Assembly (NCBI GenBank): GCA_902578175.1
Contig: CACHBY010000011.1
Coordinates: 1 to 25,055 of the forward strand
Reading direction: 5' to 3'
From: an uncultured Pelagibacteraceae bacterium
Lineage (GTDB): Bacteria > Pseudomonadota > Alphaproteobacteria > Pelagibacterales > Pelagibacteraceae
DNA: 25,055 nucleotides
Shown here piece after piece: positions 7,740 to 14,207 of this stretch (positions within the stretch are counted from its first letter, which is position 1; every line of letters starts with the position of its first letter). The position numbers and the translations under genes are program-made. Under the pieces are notes generated by a model, which saw nothing but the letters and a program-made list of their open reading frames with translations, was not told the DNA's origin and made no database searches.

Positions 7740-8609
7740 TCAATTCTTAGGAGCAGTTGTTAAATAGTTTGCGTCATGAAAAGAAGTTAACATTCTTTTC
7801 TTGGTACTGATGATGTGGGGATAGTAAGCTGTTCCTTTATAATTCCAAATAACTGGTTTATTTAGAGCATAACTTCCATAAATAAAAAATCTTTTTGGAC
7901 AGTTTTTTTCTACAAAACGCTTAACCCCATGATAAGAGTTTGGTGTTGATTGAAAAAATACCACAGTTCCTTTCTTTGGTATGAAAGCTTTGACTACTTC
8001 CAATTCACTCATTTTTGGAAATCTTCTGAAACTTTTTCTTAGATTTTTCTTAGACTTTTTTCTATAAATTGTAAGTGATCCTCCATTTTTTTTTGGAATA
8101 TCCGTTAAATAAATTAAGAAATTGTACAACCTTGTGATGTCATCTCTATGAGGACGCAATCTATATCCTCCCTTAGAAACTGAAAAATCAATATCTAAAT
8201 TAACTTTTGGGTTAGTATAATTGTTTCCTAATAATTTTTTTAATTCATTTGAATTTAATTTCTTTTTAATAGTAAATTTTTTTTGATTAAATATTTTTGG
8301 CTTGTGAGTGTTTGTCCAAGATCCATCTTTAAAATTTTTAGAAAAAAGTGTTTCAATTTTTTTATAAAATGCTTTGCTATTAAAAAGTTTGAATAGATTT
8401 GCAGAATTATTTGAAGATTTAATATAGTTATTAAAATTTTTTGAACCTTTGTTAATTCTACTTCGACCGCCCATAATCATGTCGTCAAATGCTTTAGATT
8501 TACTAATCTCATCAATTAATAAATTACACGTATTTTTCTCAACAACTTTGTCTCCAACTAGCACAGGAAAATTACTTTTAATTTTTTTTAATCGATTGAT
8601 TTTAAGCAT
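7740..8609 (-). CDS. 2OG-Fe(II) oxygenase (prolyl-4-hydroxylase-like)
   Basis: Probable Fe(II)/2-oxoglutarate oxygenase of 289 residues. Visible ligands are His154 and Asp156 in LRPHRDDITR, and His227 in TPNSYHGVKR, with candidate 2-oxoglutarate-binding Arg231 or Arg240 following. The intervening NFLIYLTDIPKKNGGSL segment is the usual core strand of the superfamily. The N-terminal 130 residues are Lys/Asn-rich and not recognised. The start is taken as the ATG at 8609, which overlaps the upstream stop (TGATG); a TTG one codon earlier is possible but less likely. Translational coupling to the panE-like gene links the two functions. Could act on a small molecule or a protein side chain. Confidence 0.8.
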   Translation of the reverse strand: MLKINRLKKIKSNFPVLVGDKVVEKNTCNLLIDEISKSKAFDDMIMGGRSRINKGSKNFNNYIKSSNNSANLFKLFNSKAFYKKIETLFSKNFKDGSWTNTHKPKIFNQKKFTIKKKLNSNELKKLLGNNYTNPKVNLDIDFSVSKGGYRLRPHRDDITRLYNFLIYLTDIPKKNGGSLTIYRKKSKKNLRKSFRRFPKMSELEVVKAFIPKKGTVVFFQSTPNSYHGVKRFVEKNCPKRFFIYGSYALNKPVIWNYKGTAYYPHIISTKKRMLTSFHDANYLTTAPKN

Positions 8610-9553
8610 CAACTATACATACCTTCTTTAACCTTAATCATTTTATACATAAGGTCATTTAAAGGTGTTTTCACTCCATGTTTTTTTCCAATTTTAGAAA
8701 CAGCACCACTTATAAAATCAATTTCTGTTTTTCTTTTGTACTGAACATCAAAAGCCATTGAAGATTTGTTTGTTTGCATAGAATCTACAATTTTATTGAA
8801 CATAAATAGACACTCATCTTCAGAAACATTAACTCCATCAGCAAGCGCTACTTCTCTCGTCTCTAAAATGATTTCTTTACCAAGTCCTCTCGATACATCG
8901 TTAGCTTTATTATTTACGTAAAGATCGGTGTGATGTAGATCAAAGATAGCTGATAGAGGACCAATTGCAGTCAGAGCAAAAAGTTTCATCCATTTTCTTT
9001 TTTTTACATCTTCAGCTGCAATCATTTCTAAATTATGTGCAGTAAAAGTATCAGCTATTTCTGAAATTCTTTCTGTTATTCCTCCTTCATATTCACCAAT
9101 CCATGAAGGTAATGCACCGTGGTTCATTATATGACCTGGTCCTAAAATATTTGAAGCCTGTGTTGTTGTTCCACCGATTACTTTTTCATTTCCAACGATA
9201 TTTTGAATTATTGCCTCATGACCAATACCATTTTGAAAAGACATGAAGACTGTTTTTTCACCAATAATATTTTTTATACTATTTAACGCTGGTTCTAATG
9301 CTGTTGCTTTGCACATAACAATTACTGCATCCATTTTATCTAACGAAGATGGATCCGAAGTAGCTTTAACTTTAATTATGCGATCTCCACCATGACCATC
9401 CATTTTTAAACCATCTTTGTTAATTGCATCGACATGTTCTTTCCAAACATCAATTAAAGTTACATTTAATCCTTTTTCAGCCAGCAATCCTCCAAACAGG
9501 CATCCCATAGCACCTGCACCTAATACAGCTACTTTTAAATCTTTATTTATCAT
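8609..9553 (-). CDS. 2-dehydropantoate 2-reductase (ApbA/PanE) family protein
   Basis: NADPH-dependent reductase of 2-oxo acids, related to the pantothenate-pathway enzyme PanE; 314 residues, typical length. The N-terminal Rossmann motif is VLGAGAMGCLFG (10-21). The C-terminal helical domain carries the family lysine in KWMKLFALTAIGPLSA and the KTEIDFISGAVSKIGKKHG signature. First gene of a minus-strand operon and preceded by AAGG at a good ribosome-site distance. Because it is grouped with oxygenases and a D-2-hydroxyacid dehydrogenase, a role on a different branched 2-oxo acid is plausible. Biosynthetic ketopantoate reduction also remains possible, all the more as a PanB-like gene lies 1.5 kb away. 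Confidence 0.88.
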   Translation of the reverse strand: MINKDLKVAVLGAGAMGCLFGGLLAEKGLNVTLIDVWKEHVDAINKDGLKMDGHGGDRIIKVKATSDPSSLDKMDAVIVMCKATALEPALNSIKNIIGEKTVFMSFQNGIGHEAIIQNIVGNEKVIGGTTTQASNILGPGHIMNHGALPSWIGEYEGGITERISEIADTFTAHNLEMIAAEDVKKRKWMKLFALTAIGPLSAIFDLHHTDLYVNNKANDVSRGLGKEIILETREVALADGVNVSEDECLFMFNKIVDSMQTNKSSMAFDVQYKRKTEIDFISGAVSKIGKKHGVKTPLNDLMYKMIKVKEGMYS

Positions 9554-9578
9554 CGTTACCTTTTTTAAAATTATTTAT

Positions 9579-9609
9579 GTATAGAAATTATATATATTAT
9601 CTATAGACA
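9579..9609. promoter_or_regulatory. Divergent regulatory region of the panE-like operon and the DUF1907 gene
   Basis: The 88-bp divergent gap holds, on the minus strand, ATATAA-TTT-CTATAC (9593 to 9579). It matches the dctP operator at 13 of 15 positions and contains a perfect TATAAT (-10, complement of 9587-9592) in the same register. No good -35 is visible. A second palindrome, TCTATAGA (9600-9607), and a TAGACA (9604-9609) lie towards the DUF1907 gene. The region probably carries promoters for both directions plus an operator. Confidence 0.5.
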
Positions 9610-9641
9610 ATATGCAAAATAAATTATAGCTTATTTACATT

Positions 9642-10619
9642 ATGCAATTAAAAATAGAAAAGGGAACTTTCACAAATCATTCACTTGAAGATGTTGCAGA
9701 TGCATTAAAAAAAGGTTTATCTAAAAATTTTAAAAATGTTGAAGTAGAAGTTGTGGATTGTCCTAATCTTCGAGAGTGGGATTGTCCATCTGAAGGAATA
9801 AGCGGTAATCAAAAAATAATAGATGTTGGTGGTGAGCCATACATGCATGATCCTAATTTTATTGGTGCTGAATTTGATTACCAAGAAATTTCAAAAATGA
9901 TTGGATCAGAAAAATCTTACGCTTTAGGTGCTGGATCAGGTGCAATGTCATGTTTGGATGGTCATTGTGGAGAATTGGTAATTAATGAAAATTTAATTAC
10001 TGATGAGTCTAGATCTATAATTGCAAGAGTAAGTCCTGATAAAAAATGTATTGTTGAAAAATATAGTGCAAGAAAACATGGAGGACTTGGAAATATTTAT
10101 TATACAGATGGTAAACAAGGTAAAGTAATAAGAATAAAAATCAAAGGAAGATCAGGAGATCAAGGGTCACTCCCGCAAGCAATGAGGTCTTCCTTATCAA
10201 GTAATTTAAATCTTAAAGAAAATGAACATATTGCTATTGCAGGTGTGTTTAGAATTTTAAAAGGAAAAGTAAGATCTCATGTTCAACCAGACTATAAAGA
10301 CATTAAACATGAATACTATGATCCAAAACAAATGAAGTGTGTAAAAGATTTTCTTCAATTTTATGAACCTGTTGGTCCAAAATTACAATGTTATACAGTT
10401 CTTTGGACTGGAGATCCTACAGGAGGAGAACTGAATTTAAGAGAGTCAGGTGAACATACACATTTTCATTCTTATGACGATGATAAAGATGCTGGTCATT
10501 ATCATTTTGATGTAACTCCAGATGAAATCGAATATGAGGGATATTTTAATACAGCTTCAGAAGTGCATAGAGTAAACAACATTTATAAAGAGCTACTAAG
10601 CAAAAATATTATTGAATAG
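9642..10619 (+). CDS. DUF1907 (C11orf54/PTD012-like) metal-dependent hydrolase-type protein
   Basis: Homologue of the DUF1907 family, whose best-known member is the human zinc protein C11orf54 (PTD012), reported to have ester-hydrolase activity. Shared segments include VVDCPNL (38-44), GGEPY (63-67), YALGAGSGA (93-101) and a C-terminal metal site: His272-x-His274-x-His276, then GHYHFD with His286 and His288, closing with TPDEIEYEGYF. 325 residues, close to the human protein. Starts an apparent plus-strand operon with a winged-helix protein and a PanB-like protein. The physiological substrate in bacteria is not established, so no pathway is asserted. Start ATG at 9642 fits the family N-terminus. 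Confidence 0.82.
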   Translation: MQLKIEKGTFTNHSLEDVADALKKGLSKNFKNVEVEVVDCPNLREWDCPSEGISGNQKIIDVGGEPYMHDPNFIGAEFDYQEISKMIGSEKSYALGAGSGAMSCLDGHCGELVINENLITDESRSIIARVSPDKKCIVEKYSARKHGGLGNIYYTDGKQGKVIRIKIKGRSGDQGSLPQAMRSSLSSNLNLKENEHIAIAGVFRILKGKVRSHVQPDYKDIKHEYYDPKQMKCVKDFLQFYEPVGPKLQCYTVLWTGDPTGGELNLRESGEHTHFHSYDDDKDAGHYHFDVTPDEIEYEGYFNTASEVHRVNNIYKELLSKNIIE

Positions 10620-10620
10620 A

Positions 10621-10635
10621 AAACTTAATAAGTTT
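10621..10635. repeat. Short perfect palindrome before the winged-helix gene
   Basis: AAACTT-AAT-AAGTTT lies 2 bp after the DUF1907 stop and 12 bp before the ATG of the winged-helix gene, with a further AAGTTT copy directly after it. It has the same 6-3-6 layout as the dctP palindrome but a different sequence. It may be an autoregulatory site, or a chance feature of AT-rich DNA. Confidence 0.3.
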
Positions 10636-10647
10636 AAGTTTATTTAA

Positions 10648-11061
10648 ATGAAAAGACAGTTTAAGTATCCTAAAAATTTTGAAGAGCAGAAGAGAATTCC
10701 AAAATTAACTCAAAAGAGGATTAAATTAGCTGAAATTTCTCTTGGAGATTTTGAGGGAAGGTTAGCAAATGATTTATTGAATTGGTTTTCTCTAACTCCT
10801 CAGCATTGGATCATGTTGCATATGGTGATGCTTGCTTATTATAAAAATAAATCTATCACTAAAAATGAACTTTTAAGAGTTATAGAGAAATCTTATTTAA
10901 CTTCTAATGTTTATATCGATACAGCAATCAAAAAGGGTTATTTTAGAATTATCAGAAACGAAAAAGATAAAAGGTCAATTTTTATTTTACCATCTGTTGT
11001 CACTATTAAGACTTTTGAGGAATTTATCGATCGAAGAGATATTCTTTATAGAGGTGTTTAA
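10648..11061 (+). CDS. Small MarR-like winged-helix protein
   Basis: 137-residue basic protein with the layout of a MarR-type regulator. A helical segment (SLTPQHWIMLHMVMLAYY, about 49-66) precedes a helix-turn-helix-like stretch (SITKNELLRVIEKSYLTSNVYIDTAIKKG, about 71-98), then a wing with NEKDKRSIFILP. The D-K-R before the wing beta strand is the feature most like MarR. It lacks the long C-terminal dimerisation helix of full-length members. The stop overlaps the start of the PanB-like gene (TAATG at 11059-11063). It may regulate this operon and, possibly, the dctP/panE palindromes; that is inference. It could also be a divergent protein without DNA-binding function. Confidence 0.62.
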   Translation: MKRQFKYPKNFEEQKRIPKLTQKRIKLAEISLGDFEGRLANDLLNWFSLTPQHWIMLHMVMLAYYKNKSITKNELLRVIEKSYLTSNVYIDTAIKKGYFRIIRNEKDKRSIFILPSVVTIKTFEEFIDRRDILYRGV

Positions 11062-11876
11062 TGAAGAATGTATACACATGGGCTGCAAAACCAGCAAAAA
11101 GATCTACTACAGTAGGTGATTTAAAAGCAGCTAAAGGCAAAAAAAAATTTACTCAAGTTACCGCAAATACTGTTGATGAAGCCGCTGCAGCAGAAAAAGC
11201 TGGCTTTGATATGATTATTGCTAACGCCAAAAATATTATTCCAGTAAGGGAAGGGTCTAAAAATCTTTTTTTGACCGCAGCTTTAGTTTTGAATGAATTT
11301 GTTACAGCAGATGAAATCATGCGTGGAGCATTTAAAGCTTTAGAAAATGGTGCTGATGCTGTGATGACACCAAGAAGTATGGACATAGTAGAAATGTTAG
11401 CAAAAGAAGATGTTCCTGTGATGGGTCACTTAGGATTAGTTCCAAGAAAATCTACTTGGATAGGTGGACTAAGAGCAGTAGGAAAAACCGCAAATGAGGC
11501 TTATGAGTTATTTCAAAAATTTAAAAGATTAGAAGATGCAGGAGCTTTTTCTGCTGAGTGTGAAGTAATACCTGAAAATGTAATGGGAGAAATTTCTAAA
11601 CGAACAAATATTGTTACTGTCTCATTAGGTTCTGGAAGAAATGCAGATGTGATGTATTTATTTATGGAAGATATTTGTGGTGACACCGAACATCCTCCAA
11701 GACATTCTAAAGCTTATGGAAATTTATTAAAACTTAGAAATGAAATTAAAGTTGAGAGAATTAAAGCACTTAAAGCATTTAAAAAAGATTCTATGACTGG
11801 AAAATTTCCAGGTAAGAAACAATCTTCTAATTTAGATAAAAATCAGTTTGAAGAATTTTTAAATCAACTTGATTAA
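11061..11876 (+). CDS. Divergent ketopantoate hydroxymethyltransferase (PanB)-like protein
   Basis: Member of the PanB/PEP-mutase TIM-barrel superfamily, 271 residues. The match to PanB is clearest in VPVMGHLGLVP (118-128), the GLRAVGKTANEA stretch and GAFSAECEVIPENV (161-174), which keeps a glutamate at the catalytic position. Residues that bind Mg2+ and ketoacid in true PanB appear replaced. The VGDSLG loop reads IANAKN (Asp to Asn55), and the VKIEGG strand reads VMTPRS (Lys to Met102, Glu to Pro104). It may therefore catalyse a different aldol/lyase reaction or use another metal arrangement. Coupled to the winged-helix gene by a TAATG overlap, and convergent with the HpcH aldolase gene with overlapping stop codons. 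Confidence 0.78.
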   Translation: MKNVYTWAAKPAKRSTTVGDLKAAKGKKKFTQVTANTVDEAAAAEKAGFDMIIANAKNIIPVREGSKNLFLTAALVLNEFVTADEIMRGAFKALENGADAVMTPRSMDIVEMLAKEDVPVMGHLGLVPRKSTWIGGLRAVGKTANEAYELFQKFKRLEDAGAFSAECEVIPENVMGEISKRTNIVTVSLGSGRNADVMYLFMEDICGDTEHPPRHSKAYGNLLKLRNEIKVERIKALKAFKKDSMTGKFPGKKQSSNLDKNQFEEFLNQLD

Positions 11877-12667
11877 TAAGTGGCGTCGTTGTCTTTTTTA
11901 GATAAAGAACCTTTCATCTTATCTACAGTTGTTTTTGCACCAGCACTTAAAGCTCTTAAATCAGAGGCTATTGTTACAAAATCAAAACCTTTTTCAATCA
12001 TCTTCGTTGCGTATTCAGTTGTTCCATTGTGAATTCCAGCAAAAATATTATTTTTCTTTGCATGCTCAAGAATTCTCAAAATTTCAGAGTAAGCTTTTGT
12101 TGTTTCAGCTCGATCAAATCCAGGTTTTTCACCGATTGCTAAACTTAAATCTGCAGGCCCAATATAAATACCATCAACACCTGTTGTAGACATTATTTCG
12201 TCTAAATTTTCTAATGATTCTTTTGTTTCTATCATTGCCAGTTTAAGAATTTCCTCATTAGCATGATCTGCATAATCTGCACCACCGTAAATTAAACCTC
12301 TTACTGGACCGAAACTTCTATAGCCATCAGGTGGATACATGCAAGCTTGAACAAAATTTTCAGCTTCTTTTCTATTACTTACCATTGGACAAACAATTCC
12401 ATAGCAACCCGCGTCTAAAATTTTCATTATTTGACCTGGTTCATTCCAATTAACTCTAGCAAGTGGAGTTACATCTGTTGTTGAAATTGTTTGAAGCATT
12501 GGAAGGGCATTACTGTAATCAACCAGTCCATGTTGCATATCTATTGTTAATGAGTCCCAACCTTGATGAGCCATTGCCTCTGCAGATGCAGTACTTGGAA
12601 TTGCACACCAACCATTAATGACGGGTTTGCCGTCTTTCATCATTTGTTTAATTTTATTTTTTCTCAT
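11873..12667 (-). CDS. HpcH/HpaI-family class II aldolase
   Basis: Metal-dependent aldolase cleaving a 2-keto-4-hydroxy (or 2-keto-3-deoxy) acid to pyruvate and an aldehyde; 264 residues, standard for the family. Active-site residues are in place: His46 in DMQHGLVD, Arg71 in ARVNW, and metal ligands Glu147 (AMIETKES) and Asp173 (IGPADLSLAIG). PMVSNRKEAENFV and PPDGYRSFGP are further signatures. It lies 3 bp downstream of the aldehyde dehydrogenase gene on the same strand. An aldolase producing an aldehyde next to a dehydrogenase that oxidises it is a coherent pair. 2-keto-3-deoxy-rhamnonate and 4-hydroxy-2-oxoheptanedioate aldolases are the closest named types; the substrate is open. Confidence 0.93.
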   Translation of the reverse strand: MRKNKIKQMMKDGKPVINGWCAIPSTASAEAMAHQGWDSLTIDMQHGLVDYSNALPMLQTISTTDVTPLARVNWNEPGQIMKILDAGCYGIVCPMVSNRKEAENFVQACMYPPDGYRSFGPVRGLIYGGADYADHANEEILKLAMIETKESLENLDEIMSTTGVDGIYIGPADLSLAIGEKPGFDRAETTKAYSEILRILEHAKKNNIFAGIHNGTTEYATKMIEKGFDFVTIASDLRALSAGAKTTVDKMKGSLSKKDNDATY

Positions 12668-12670
12668 TTT

Positions 12671-14113
12671 TTATATTTTTAATCCCATGTGTGTGTATTT
12701 TACATTAAGGTAATCTTTTATTGCCCCAGATCCACCTTCACGACCATAACCTGTTTGCTTTATACCTCCAAAAGGTGCTTCAGCTATTGCAACAACACCG
12801 GTATTAACTGCTACACATCCAGACTCTAATTTTTCTGATCCAATGTGAGCTTTATCCATAGAATTTGTGTACAAATAGCTACACAATCCTAAATCATTAT
12901 CGTTTGCTCTTTCAATTACTTCATCAAAAGTTTTAAAAGTTAAAATCGGAACTAGTGGGCCAAAAGGTTCTTCTTTCATTATTGTAAAATTATCTTTTAC
13001 ATCATCAAATACCGTTGGCTCATAATAATATCCTTTGTTGAAACCAGAAGGTCGTTGTCCACCCATCAATACTTTAGCACCTTCTTTTTTTGTAGTATCA
13101 ACTAATTTTTCTATTTCTTCTAATCTCTTAGCGGTAGTTAAAGGTCCTAGATCTACACCTTCATCCATACCGTTACCAATTTTTAATTTTTTTGCTCTTT
13201 CCATGAAAGCATTAACAAACTCATCTTTTCTATTTTCTTGGATGTAAAATCTATTAGGAGAAATACAAACTTGTCCATTATTTCTAAACTTACCAGTTAT
13301 TGCTATGTCGGCTACTTTGTTCATATCCACATCTTCACATACAATAAAAGGTGAGTGTCCGCTTAGTTCCATTGTAACTCTTTGAACTTTATCAGCTGCT
13401 TTTTTTAAAATAATTTTTCCAACTCTAGTAGATCCAGTGACTGAAACTTTTTTAATAATATCAGATTCCATTAATTCATTTGATATTTCAGCAGGATCAC
13501 CCGATAAAAGACTAACCACACCATCTGGCACTCCAGCTTCTTTACAAATATTAACTAATTCCATAACAGCTCCAGGAGTAATAACATCTGGTTTACATAT
13601 AACAGAACAACCTGCTGCTAAAGCAGTAGAAATTTTTCTTGAAGCTAAAACTATTGGAAAATTCCATGGAACTAAAGCTGCAACAACTCCTACTGGTTGA
13701 TAATAAACATGAACTCTTGTATCTGGAAATCTACTTTGTTGAGTTTGACCATAGATTCTTTTTGTCTCCTCTGCATTCCACTCAAAAATATCAGCTCCAC
13801 CACCAACTTCACCAACTGCTTCAGTAAGAGGTTTACCAACTTCAAGTGTTAACCATTTCGCTATAACATCTTTTTTTTCTCTCATCAGATCAGCAATTTT
13901 TCTAAGCACATATGCTCTTTGCCACGGCGCAGTGTTTTTCCAAACTTCCAAACCTTTCTCTGCTGACTTTAATGCTTTTTGTACATCTACAGAAGATGCT
14001 TTTGATGCTTTTCCAATCACTTCTTCTGTTGCGGGATTGATTACATCATATGTTTCTTTTTTTTCTGCTTCTTGCCATTTTCCATCAATGAATTGTCCAA
14101 ATTTGCTATACAT
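12671..14113 (-). CDS. NAD(P)-dependent aldehyde dehydrogenase
   Basis: Cytoplasmic ALDH-superfamily enzyme of 480 residues oxidising an aldehyde to its acid. The oxyanion Asn is at 151 in VPWNFPIV, the general base Glu at 249 in VTMELSGHSP, and the catalytic Cys at 283 in GQVCISPNRFY. The cofactor motif GSTRVGK is at 227-233 and KEEPFGP appears in the C-terminal third. The pattern resembles succinate-semialdehyde or glycolaldehyde/lactaldehyde dehydrogenases. Upstream of and probably co-transcribed with the HpcH aldolase, suggesting it handles the aldehyde fragment. Divergent from iolD across a 94-bp AT-rich gap. Start chosen at 14113 because the protein begins with the usual short N-terminal strand (FGQFIDGKW). 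Confidence 0.95.
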   Translation of the reverse strand: MYSKFGQFIDGKWQEAEKKETYDVINPATEEVIGKASKASSVDVQKALKSAEKGLEVWKNTAPWQRAYVLRKIADLMREKKDVIAKWLTLEVGKPLTEAVGEVGGGADIFEWNAEETKRIYGQTQQSRFPDTRVHVYYQPVGVVAALVPWNFPIVLASRKISTALAAGCSVICKPDVITPGAVMELVNICKEAGVPDGVVSLLSGDPAEISNELMESDIIKKVSVTGSTRVGKIILKKAADKVQRVTMELSGHSPFIVCEDVDMNKVADIAITGKFRNNGQVCISPNRFYIQENRKDEFVNAFMERAKKLKIGNGMDEGVDLGPLTTAKRLEEIEKLVDTTKKEGAKVLMGGQRPSGFNKGYYYEPTVFDDVKDNFTIMKEEPFGPLVPILTFKTFDEVIERANDNDLGLCSYLYTNSMDKAHIGSEKLESGCVAVNTGVVAIAEAPFGGIKQTGYGREGGSGAIKDYLNVKYTHMGLKI

Positions 14114-14141
14114 AATTTTTATTTTTTTAAGGTTTACTAAG

Positions 14142-14205
14142 TTGGGTTTTTTAATTTATAAATATAAATATATATAAACATTATACATAAAAAAAATAAA
14201 CCCAA
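14142..14205. promoter_or_regulatory. Divergent promoter region between the aldehyde dehydrogenase and iolD
   Basis: TTGGGTTT (14142-14149) and its exact complement AAACCCAA (14198-14205) frame an almost pure A/T core that contains TATAAA- and TATATA-type boxes. A perfect TATAAT occurs on the minus strand (complement of 14180-14185), about 67 bp before the aldehyde dehydrogenase start. The arms could be operator half-sites, or a hairpin close to the iolD start codon. No -35/-10 pair with ideal spacing is visible in either direction. Confidence 0.38.
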
Positions 14206-14207
14206 TT

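Noticed and set aside
11929..12189. Plus-strand open frame rich in Leu and Gln opposite the aldolase gene
   Set aside because: Its composition is that of an antisense shadow and it has no start signal; the aldolase on the other strand has all active-site residues.
13639..13827. Plus-strand Leu/His/Gln-rich open frame inside the aldehyde dehydrogenase
   Set aside because: Antisense shadow of a fully conserved gene.
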